A DNA stretch of 5,648 bases from Thermoplasmata archaeon (lineage in GTDB: Archaea > Thermoplasmatota > Thermoplasmata > Thermoplasmatales > Thermoplasmataceae): NCBI GenBank assembly GCA_021804185.1, contig JAJZKL010000097.1:1-5648 (forward strand), written 5' to 3'. The notes below the pieces were generated by a model. It did no database searches. It was not told the DNA's origin and worked only from the letters and a program-made list of their open reading frames with translations. The translations under genes were made by a program, and so were the position numbers. This document shows positions 1 through 5,572 of the stretch, one piece after another. Position 1 is the first letter of the stretch. Each line of letters begins with the position of its first letter.

Positions 1-13
1 CTTTCATGATTCC
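1..13. repeat. Left-edge inverted repeat arm (partner 824-836)
   Basis: The first 13 bases, CTTTCATGATTCC, are the exact reverse complement of 824-836. Base 14 breaks the match. The partner lies inside the phosphodiesterase gene and encodes its FHDS segment, part of the conserved HD motif. The second reading frame of the window start accordingly begins with FHDS before the sequence switches to the dikinase. The duplicated arm could extend left beyond the window. Chance expectation for a 13-base match to this exact end is low, about 10^-4 for a window of this size. Confidence 0.8.
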
Positions 14-243
14 GAACTGTGGATGTCGAAGGTGTTGGCGAACTCATGAAGATGGCAGTGGAGAGAGGGAGGAAGGGAAACAAAAGCCTGGAAATTGGCA
101 TATGTGGAGAGCAGGGAGGAGACCCTGAAACAATAGAGTTCTGTCATAAAATTGGTCTTGATTATGTTTCCGCCTCCCCATACAGGATTCCGATTGCAAG
201 ATTGTCAGCTGCGCGGGCAGCTTTGAAGGATAAGAAGAAATAA
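10..243 (+). CDS. ppdK: Pyruvate, phosphate dikinase, C-terminal fragment (5' end missing)
   Basis: This is the last ~78 residues of pyruvate phosphate dikinase, the cytoplasmic enzyme that interconverts pyruvate, ATP and phosphate with PEP, AMP and pyrophosphate. The visible part is the end of the PEP/pyruvate-binding TIM barrel. It reads [13 protein letters not shown], then [11 protein letters not shown], then [22 protein letters not shown], all hallmarks of the family. The cysteine in GICGE (codon 103-105) corresponds to the family's catalytic acid/base cysteine, and the SPYR and IPIARL stretches are typical of the C-terminus. The TAA stop is at 241-243. The frame has a TGA at 7-9, just before the TTC codon at 10. 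The GTG at 19 is an internal valine, not a start, because full enzymes are roughly 870-900 residues. The interruption coincides with an inverted duplication at 1-13, so the gene is probably intact in the organism and cut here by a chimeric junction. It converges on the phosphodiesterase gene, leaving a 10-bp gap. Confidence 0.93.
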   Translation, partial: FRTVDVEGVGELMKMAVERGRKGNKSLEIGICGEQGGDPETIEFCHKIGLDYVSASPYRIPIARLSAARAALKDKKK

Positions 244-262
244 TTAAAATAATTTAATTTTC
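244..262. terminator. AT-only convergent gap, possible bidirectional terminator
   Basis: Only 10 bases separate the stop of the dikinase gene (243) from the stop of the phosphodiesterase gene (254). The surrounding bases are almost all A and T, with T runs on both strands just past each stop. Archaeal RNA polymerase commonly terminates at T-rich tracts, so this may end both transcripts. I see no strong hairpin, so the assignment rests on composition and position only. Confidence 0.3.
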
Positions 263-980
263 TTCAATTTCCCTTAGTATATCGCATCCACGATCGGAAA
301 GGAATGTATCGATCTCCATTGTCCTCAGCACATTCAGCTCATTTTTATCGTTTATTGTCCAGGGAATAATTTTTTTCCCCAGTTTGTTAAGTCCACTATA
401 TTCTGGATAATTTAGCAGGGAGAACTGCGGCAGGATGCAGTCTATAAATCCCGGTACCTTGGATTTCAACATACTATCCAGCATTATTCTGGTTTCCTCA
501 GCCACATCCAGTCCCGTTCTATAATTAAGGTTCATCTCCTTCATTTCCCTAATGGCCACAACATCAAAGGAGATCAGGATCAGGTTCTCCTTGCTGAAAT
601 TTTGTAGAGTGTTGTGAAGAACCGCCTCCAGACCTTCATTTATCCTGTTCCCAAATTCGTCCCTTGTCTTTAGTTCTATGAATATCTTCATGTCCTGAAA
701 TTTCTTCAGTACATCGCTAAGCAAGGGAATCTTCTGATCACTCCCCATGAGATCGAGTCGAGAAAGTTCGGAGAACGAATAATCACTGACAGACCCTTCA
801 GCGCCTGTCACTCTTTTTAGCGTGGAATCATGAAAGACAACAATTCTGCTATCTCGTGTAATCTGAACATCCAGTTCTATGCCAAACAAACCACAGTTTT
901 TTTGCCTGCTGAAACGACTCCATGCTGTTTTCAGGATAAGAAACAGGCACTCCCCTATGACCAACGATGTTGAAGTCCAT
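254..980 (-). CDS. Glycerophosphodiester phosphodiesterase (apparent +1-base frameshift)
   Basis: This GDPD-family (UgpQ/GlpQ-like) enzyme hydrolyses glycerophosphodiesters to glycerol 3-phosphate and an alcohol. From the ATG at 980 the N-terminus reads MDFNIVGHRGVPVSYPENS, the classic HRG...PEN opening. This frame stops at TAG 851-849. The rest lies in another frame, NCGLFGIELDVQITRD onward to the TAA at 256-254. Removing one A from the seven-A run (plus-strand T run 897-903) restores a continuous 241-residue protein, normal for the family. In the restored protein the catalytic and metal ligands are present: His8-Arg9, Glu17-Asn18, Glu35, Asp37 and His50, plus a later FIELKT strand and a PWTIN segment near the end. 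The TTG start at 985 gives a longer ORF but destroys the HRG motif, so it is wrong. No signal peptide is visible, so the enzyme is probably cytoplasmic. It is divergent from the glycerol-3-phosphate dehydrogenase gene, which fits a shared pathway. Whether the frameshift is real or a sequencing error cannot be told here. Confidence 0.9.
824..836. repeat. Internal partner of the left-edge inverted repeat
   Basis: GGAATCATGAAAG on the plus strand is the reverse complement of bases 1-13. It sits in its expected place in the phosphodiesterase coding sequence, in the conserved VFHDSTLKR region. This copy is therefore the native one and the copy at the window edge is the displaced duplicate. The arms are 810 bases apart. 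Confidence 0.8.
897..903 (-). other. Seven-A homopolymer carrying the phosphodiesterase frameshift
   Basis: On the coding strand the sequence reads GGC, seven A, then CTGTGG. Six A would give the expected AKNCG reading and join the HRG N-terminus to the ELDV metal-binding segment. With seven A, translation from ATG 980 ends at TAG 851-849 after about 43 codons. Homopolymer miscounting, a true indel, or RNA polymerase slippage that skips one A could each explain it. Confidence 0.8.
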
Positions 981-1000
981 CTCAACCTAAATTCGAATAC

Positions 1001-1008
1001 ACTTAAAA
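1001..1008 (-). promoter_or_regulatory. Candidate TATA box for the phosphodiesterase gene
   Basis: On the minus strand TTTTAAGT lies about 21-28 bases before the ATG at 980. That is the spacing expected of an archaeal TATA box for a leaderless or nearly leaderless transcript. An AGGTTGAG stretch directly before the ATG also weakly resembles a Shine-Dalgarno site. The call rests on position and composition only. Confidence 0.4.
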
Positions 1009-1018
1009 CATTTTATCC
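1009..1018 (+). promoter_or_regulatory. Candidate TATA box for the glycerol-3-phosphate dehydrogenase gene
   Basis: CATTTTATCC is centred about 25 bases before the ATG at 1039, and no Shine-Dalgarno sequence lies in TTTCCCAAGC just ahead of that ATG. This fits a leaderless archaeal promoter. The neighbouring TTAA at 1003-1006 could serve instead with a short leader. This box abuts the candidate box of the opposite gene, so transcription factor binding on one side may affect the other. Confidence 0.4.
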
Positions 1019-1038
1019 TGACTGGCTATTTCCCAAGC

Positions 1039-2403
1039 ATGCAAGATGTCATTATTCCTCATTTCAACAGGCAGTCAAGAGAGGATTGGATAAGGACTCA
1101 GGATGGGAATATTTTTGATGTTGCCATAATAGGTGGGGGGATCACCGGGGCGGGTGTTGCCAATATTCTTTCCCAGAATGGCATAAAAGTCATCTTACTT
1201 GAACAAAATGATTTTGGTTCTGGAACAAGTTCTGGATCTTCCAAACTCATACATGGTGGATTGAGATATCTTGCAGAATTAAGGTTCCGTGAAGTGAAAA
1301 TATTACTAAAAGAAAGAGATTATCTTGCAAAAAATACTGATATCGTAAAATATATGAATTTCAGGATCCTTATTGATCCGTACTCGTGGAAGAAGTGGAC
1401 CATGAGAACTGGACTTTTTATCTACAATATTCTTAGCAGACGGATAAAAGTACCGAAGATGAAGAAAAATAATGGAGAATACGGAAAAGAAGTCAGGGGG
1501 TATTTCACCTACAGGGATGCTTTCTCTGATGACTGCAGACTGACCATATATAACATTGCATCCTCTGTGAGGCACGAAGCGAAATGCCTCAATTACTGTG
1601 AAGTTCAGACAGTCAGCCTCGTGGGAAATGGTGTTGAACTTGGTGTTCTGGATAAAGCAGGAAACAGAAAATTCAATGTTAGGGCAGGAATATGCATAAA
1701 TGCTGCTGGCCCATGGTCCGGTAATGTTTATAAGAATCTGGAAAATGGTGATAACGTTAGACTTAAATTAAGCAAGGGAGTTCACATTGTTGTACCCCGG
1801 GAAAAAGCCCCAACTGAGGATGCAATAGTTTTCAGGAGTCACCTGGACAGAAGACAGATGTTCATAATACCGAGAGGAGAAGTAACAATTATAGGTACAA
1901 CGGATAATTTTGTTGATGATCCCGATGATTTCAATGTCTCAGATAAAGACGTAGATTATATAATTAAAAGTGCCCAACGTATTTTTAAGGGTCTGGAAAG
2001 AAATGACATCACCTATTCCTATGCAGGAATCAGGCCTTTATATGGGAACGGCGATGATCCTGGGTCCATATCAAGAGGGTTGACTATCAGGCATGACGAA
2101 CATTTCATTAACATATTTGGTGGAAAGCTAACAGATTACAGGTCAGCAGCAAGAAAGGTCGCAAGAGTATATGAAAAACTAAGTGGCAGGAAGATCAGTT
2201 TAAAAAACATGCCAGTGATTGATTACAGCAGGCCTGAACTTACTGGTGAAGAGCTTTACAGGTATGAAATGGAATACGAATGTGCAATGTTTCCAGAAGA
2301 CATTACTAGGAGGAGAGAAGCTTTTGATGTTTATAGAAAGGATAGGGGAGTCTCTGAGCACGAAATTATTAATAGAATAATGGGAGTGGAAAAATCCCTA
2401 TGA
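1039..2403 (+). CDS. glpD: FAD-dependent glycerol-3-phosphate dehydrogenase (GlpD/GlpA type)
   Basis: This enzyme oxidises sn-glycerol 3-phosphate to dihydroxyacetone phosphate using bound FAD and usually passes electrons to membrane quinones. The 454-residue protein has the FAD-binding Rossmann segment FDVAIIGGGITGAGVA at 26-41, and Glu55 ends the second strand, where it would bind the FAD ribose. The family block GTSSGSSKLIHGGLRYL spans 62-78. Later come AGIRPLYG (329-336), including the Arg expected to contact substrate phosphate, and GGKLTDYR (361-368), where most relatives have GGKLTTYR. The C-terminal part keeps an E-x(5)-EDITRRR-like segment but ends soon after. The protein is therefore shorter than bacterial GlpD (about 500-560). 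The ATG at 1039 is favoured because the residues before the Rossmann fold (FNRQSREDW) resemble the short N-terminal arm of bacterial GlpD. No transmembrane segment is visible, so any membrane contact would be peripheral. The divergent phosphodiesterase would supply its substrate. Confidence 0.93.
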   Translation: MQDVIIPHFNRQSREDWIRTQDGNIFDVAIIGGGITGAGVANILSQNGIKVILLEQNDFGSGTSSGSSKLIHGGLRYLAELRFREVKILLKERDYLAKNTDIVKYMNFRILIDPYSWKKWTMRTGLFIYNILSRRIKVPKMKKNNGEYGKEVRGYFTYRDAFSDDCRLTIYNIASSVRHEAKCLNYCEVQTVSLVGNGVELGVLDKAGNRKFNVRAGICINAAGPWSGNVYKNLENGDNVRLKLSKGVHIVVPREKAPTEDAIVFRSHLDRRQMFIIPRGEVTIIGTTDNFVDDPDDFNVSDKDVDYIIKSAQRIFKGLERNDITYSYAGIRPLYGNGDDPGSISRGLTIRHDEHFINIFGGKLTDYRSAARKVARVYEKLSGRKISLKNMPVIDYSRPELTGEELYRYEMEYECAMFPEDITRRREAFDVYRKDRGVSEHEIINRIMGVEKSL

Positions 2404-2425
2404 AATTGGTATTTTTCATCCTATT

Positions 2426-2441
2426 TAAAAATTAATTTTTA
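2426..2441. terminator. Perfect 16-bp AT palindrome between convergent genes
   Basis: TAAAAATTAATTTTTA is its own reverse complement. It lies between the dehydrogenase stop (2401-2403) and the end of the binding-protein gene, and it contains that gene's TAA stop (2434-2432). It presents a five-T run on each strand, so it could terminate both converging transcripts. Its symmetry would also suit a dimeric DNA-binding protein, but the location favours termination. Confidence 0.45.
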
Positions 2442-5400
2442 GGTAATTTTGGTTTTCTCACGATATATGCAGCAACTCCACCAATGATTACAACAGCAGC
2501 TATCACACCTATTACTATGTACAGGGATGTGCTTGTAGATGTTTTTATAATTTTTTCAGAAACAAAGTAATGCAGATTGTTTGTCGCCGGGATTACTGTG
2601 GTGTTTGATGTGCTTGCCTTTACAAACATGGTTTCATTTATTTTACTGTAAGCACCTGAACCTGAGGTTGTGTTTTCAACATAGAAAGTGAAGACTGCAA
2701 CTCCATTTATGTTCGTTGTCATGTTCAATTCATCCTTACTATATTTAATGCCTCTTAGATCCATTGATGTTATATTTACAGATGCTCCCGATACTGCTGT
2801 TCCATTCTGTGTAACTGTAAATGTGATGCTTCCCGTTTCTCCAGATGTATAATTCTGACTGCTCATGGAATATGACATAACGAGTGAGGGATTCATGACA
2901 AATACGTTGTTGTATGTCATTCCAGCACCCGTCTGGTTCTGGTTACCCACTGATGCCACGGCACTAATGTTAACTTCCTGGTAATATAGATACATGGGGT
3001 TTCCAGTTGAACTGAAAGTTTGCATGACTTCTGGCAGGATGCTGGATACCGTAAAATTAAACGTTCCATTATTGCCTGTTGATGTATTGAACGAAAATGC
3101 CTTGCTTGTTATAGTTCCAGGTATACCAGACATTATTACAGTTATATTGGCGTCTGATACCTGTGATCCAGTTGTGTTTGTTACGATGTATTCTATTGAT
3201 TCATGGTTACCAGAATAAAGATGGGAACTGCTGTTATATCTGGATTTTAGTTGAAGATAATTCTTTTCGTTTGTGTTTAACAGTTCGATATTGAGATATG
3301 TGGAAGTTGTTGAAGTGTGCACTTCACTGGAAGGCGGATTGACGGTTGCAGTTATATTTACTTCTTCATTGGGAAGATTTATGACATTACAGTTAGGTAG
3401 CTGGGTTTGCAATAACTCATTTAATCCGCTGAATACCTTATATTTCCAGGTTGCCTTTCCAGCAGAATTTGTCGTCAACTGGTTGGGAGTAGTATTAACC
3501 AAACCCTTTGCAACGGAGGATATGGAAATTCCAATGTTTGCACCCTGTACTGGCATTCCTGTTGTTTCATTATAAACAGTATAGGTAATGCTTCCAGTAT
3601 CACCTGATTTTTCAACCAGCGCACCCGATAATTTTTGCTCGATTTTCAAGTTATATTTATAACTAATTGAGGTTGTCGATTTTGTTTTGTATACTTCCAG
3701 AAGGGTAAAGAAGGAATTGAAATGCGTTTTTGAATTATCCTTTGTAAAGTTAGTGAACTGATCAGTCTGAAAGGCAATTCTTGCTATGGGGTAACCGAGA
3801 TTTATCTGTACAGCCTCCTCGTTGATCAACGTTTGCACTTCCTTTGCTATCTGTATAGATTGCTGCAATGAATCAGATTCTAGCAAATCATTTGAGTAGT
3901 TGTTCAAAAGATTGGTCACCTGAACTCCCGTTAAATGTTTTCCATTCAAATCAAGCGATGTAAAAGGACCAAGAGTACAGCCAATACTGAAATATGCAGG
4001 TGCCTTGTTCATCCAGTCAGCAAAGAAACATGCTGGGTCTCCTGTTGCCTGCGTACCCTGGCAATACATGGCTATCTGGTAATGATCACTACCAACATTG
4101 GCGTATAGTGTTGTATATGCCTCTTCTTCTATGGTTGTGGTTATCCCCAGGGCTGACCAGCTCTTCTGCAGTTCATCTGCAACTTCTGCAAAACATGGTG
4201 TTACACTACCAGGACCTATCTGCAACTGTATAGTTACAGGCTTTCCATAATACATGAGGATTCCAGTTGCATTGGACATTCCCGGAATGTTTTTGATAAG
4301 TTCCATAGCTTTTTCAGGATTGTATGAATACTGGGGGCTGGAGGAGTTATACCATAGATAATTACTTGGTGGAACAACGTTTGCCGACGGAGTTAGAAGA
4401 CCATCATATGCAATCTCATTGATTGTGGAATATGGGGTAGCATAATTCAATGCCTGTCTGAAAGCAGTGATATTCAGTGGTGCTACAGTTTGATTTTCGT
4501 CTATCCTTACTGCACAGAAATTACTACCAGCTTCACTGTATATGTATGCACCCGGGGTACCTTCAATCAATGGTAGAAAAGGTGGAGATACTCCAAGAAT
4601 GTCAAGTTCACCCTTGGTAAAAGCAGCCACCATTGACGATTGTGACGAATAATAGGGGACATAGAGTTCATATATTTTAGGTGTGTATTGCCTCAATCCA
4701 CTGCTTTCATTGGCATATTGAACAAAGAAATGTGGATTTACGTAATATAAATTATAATGGGACGGTATTATCGCTCCTTCGGGCATTCCGTAACCATTAT
4801 TTATCATGAATGGTCCATTGCCTACAAGTCCAGGAGCAGATCCTGTAGCAGTGTTCCAGTTAAGATCCCATCCATAATAACCATCACCTGATGAAATGCC
4901 TGGAGTATAATTGAATAGCCCTCTTACACTCGTAAAATCATGATGAATCCATATATGATAGGGAAGGATATAAGATTCCAGTGAATTTGACAGGATAAGG
5001 AGAGTGGGTTTTGCTACGTAAATCTTAACTGAAAGATTTCCGTTTGGAACAACGTTCACCACACCGGGCCATTTGCCGACAGCTGATTCCAGTCTCCATG
5101 ATAAAACAACATCAGCTGACTGAAGATAGTATTTTTTCATAACCGTTGATGAATAGCTCGTGTATGTGTGAGTGAATGTTGCGCCTGTCCCATTGTTAAA
5201 CTGTACTTTGTTTGAGAATACATAAGTTTGTGAAGCATTTGCCTTGGACCAGTCTGTCCACTGAACGTTTGGTCTCAGGTTCACGTTGTATACATAGGAA
5301 TAATTTACCATTGAATTGGTTTCAATATCAAAGGTTTCATTGTTCGTTGTAACATGAGTTAAAGTGTAACCGGTTGCAAGCCATGGCACGATCTGTCCTC

Positions 5401-5572
5401 CTGGCATTGTAATGTATAGAGAGCTGTAGATCATTGAGTATATTGGCAGATCTACACAGGTAAACCCTGTTAAGGGATTTAAATCACCCACATTACAGTC
5501 AATTCCGCAGGTAAAGGTTCCATTTGTATAACCTGGTTCATTCATAGTTGTAGTAGGCATTTGCCAGGGTAT
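2432..5572 (-). CDS. Membrane-anchored ABC transporter solute-binding protein, family 5, with three Ig-like modules (5' end missing)
   Basis: This is an extracellular binding protein of the SBP family 5 (peptide/nickel/oligosaccharide) class, which hands substrate to an ABC importer. Residues are numbered from the in-frame ATG at 5638. The binding domain runs from about 40 to 655. It opens with CGIDCNVGDLNPLTG (44-58), and its central block FRQALNYATPYSTINEIAYDG begins at 393, followed by YNPEKAMELI (from 439). Three related beta-rich modules follow (~664-1010), then a Ser/Thr-rich stretch, a transmembrane helix (~1039-1060) and a short basic tail, RKPKLPKN. That arrangement anchors the protein with its binding domain outside. 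I count 32 Asn-X-Ser/Thr sequons and nine cysteines, suggesting heavy glycosylation and disulfides. At about 1050 native residues it is far longer than the usual 500-600. The frame is open to the window edge, but codons above 5572 are an inverted duplicate of 4532-4607, so residues 1-22 are not native and the signal peptide is missing. The substrate cannot be stated. No transporter subunits lie in the window. Confidence 0.85.
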   Translation of the reverse strand: MPWQMPTTTMNEPGYTNGTFTCGIDCNVGDLNPLTGFTCVDLPIYSMIYSSLYITMPGGQIVPWLATGYTLTHVTTNNETFDIETNSMVNYSYVYNVNLRPNVQWTDWSKANASQTYVFSNKVQFNNGTGATFTHTYTSYSSTVMKKYYLQSADVVLSWRLESAVGKWPGVVNVVPNGNLSVKIYVAKPTLLILSNSLESYILPYHIWIHHDFTSVRGLFNYTPGISSGDGYYGWDLNWNTATGSAPGLVGNGPFMINNGYGMPEGAIIPSHYNLYYVNPHFFVQYANESSGLRQYTPKIYELYVPYYSSQSSMVAAFTKGELDILGVSPPFLPLIEGTPGAYIYSEAGSNFCAVRIDENQTVAPLNITAFRQALNYATPYSTINEIAYDGLLTPSANVVPPSNYLWYNSSSPQYSYNPEKAMELIKNIPGMSNATGILMYYGKPVTIQLQIGPGSVTPCFAEVADELQKSWSALGITTTIEEEAYTTLYANVGSDHYQIAMYCQGTQATGDPACFFADWMNKAPAYFSIGCTLGPFTSLDLNGKHLTGVQVTNLLNNYSNDLLESDSLQQSIQIAKEVQTLINEEAVQINLGYPIARIAFQTDQFTNFTKDNSKTHFNSFFTLLEVYKTKSTTSISYKYNLKIEQKLSGALVEKSGDTGSITYTVYNETTGMPVQGANIGISISSVAKGLVNTTPNQLTTNSAGKATWKYKVFSGLNELLQTQLPNCNVINLPNEEVNITATVNPPSSEVHTSTTSTYLNIELLNTNEKNYLQLKSRYNSSSHLYSGNHESIEYIVTNTTGSQVSDANITVIMSGIPGTITSKAFSFNTSTGNNGTFNFTVSSILPEVMQTFSSTGNPMYLYYQEVNISAVASVGNQNQTGAGMTYNNVFVMNPSLVMSYSMSSQNYTSGETGSITFTVTQNGTAVSGASVNITSMDLRGIKYSKDELNMTTNINGVAVFTFYVENTTSGSGAYSKINETMFVKASTSNTTVIPATNNLHYFVSEKIIKTSTSTSLYIVIGVIAAVVIIGGVAAYIVRKPKLPKN
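2459..2524 (-). other. C-terminal transmembrane anchor of the binding protein
   Basis: Residues ~1039-1060 (LYIVIGVIAAVVIIGGVAAYIV) form a 22-residue uninterrupted hydrophobic helix, preceded by a Ser/Thr-rich segment and followed by the basic tail RKPKLPKN. By the positive-inside rule the tail is cytoplasmic and the large domain outside. Archaeal solute-binding proteins are often tethered this way instead of by an N-terminal lipid. Confidence 0.85.
2609..3649 (-). repeat. Three tandem Ig-like modules in the binding protein
   Basis: The region between binding domain and anchor contains three diverged copies of one module, at about residues 664-775, 791-905 and 915-1010. Each has an opening S-G-x(3)-SI-x-[FY]-x-V strand: GDTGSITYTV at 679, GNHESIEYIV at 810 and GETGSITFTV at 933. 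The spacing is 131 and 123 residues. Each then has a V-x-x-A-[NS]-[IV] segment (VQGANI, VSDANI, VSGASV), then an NxxG or NNG turn with an aromatic strand, and a closing strand such as EVNITA or EVNISA. This pattern resembles bacterial Ig-like (invasin-type) beta sandwiches. The fold is inferred; the repetition is visible. They probably act as a spacer that holds the binding domain away from the membrane. Confidence 0.75.
4532..4607. repeat. Internal arm of 76-bp perfect inverted repeat (native copy)
   Basis: These 76 bases are the exact reverse complement of 5573-5648. Read on the minus strand they encode LDILGVSPPFLPLIEGTPGA and following residues, which fit naturally in the solute-binding domain, so this is the native copy. 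The next two bases past 4607 (TC) differ from the edge copy (AT), which marks the junction. The base at 4531 cannot be compared because its partner lies outside the window. Confidence 0.97.

Noticed and set aside
19..243. GTG at 19 as a true start of a 74-residue protein
   Set aside because: The residues before and after it fit the interior of pyruvate phosphate dikinase ([10 protein letters not shown]), so the GTG encodes an internal valine. The nearby stop arises from the chimeric join.
897..903. Classic ribosomal -1 slippery site at the A run
   Set aside because: Reaching the downstream frame from ATG 980 needs a +1 shift (or loss of one A), not -1. The usual -1 heptamer mechanism does not fit.
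879..1118. 79-codon plus-strand reading frame across the divergent promoter region
   Set aside because: It runs antisense to the phosphodiesterase N-terminus and overlaps the dehydrogenase start in another frame. The translation resembles no protein family and has no recognisable motif.
1306..1575. 89-codon minus-strand reading frame
   Set aside because: It lies wholly antisense to the well-supported glycerol-3-phosphate dehydrogenase gene and shows no domain or start signal.
2994..3218. Plus-strand reading frame opposite the binding-protein stalk
   Set aside because: It is an antisense shadow of the Thr/Asn-rich repeat modules. The codon pattern belongs to the minus-strand gene.
3273..3575. 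100-codon plus-strand reading frame opposite the first stalk module
   Set aside because: It is antisense to the strongly supported binding-protein gene, with no family resemblance.
3994..4233. 79-codon plus-strand reading frame opposite the binding domain
   Set aside because: It is antisense to conserved binding-domain sequence, with no recognisable motif.
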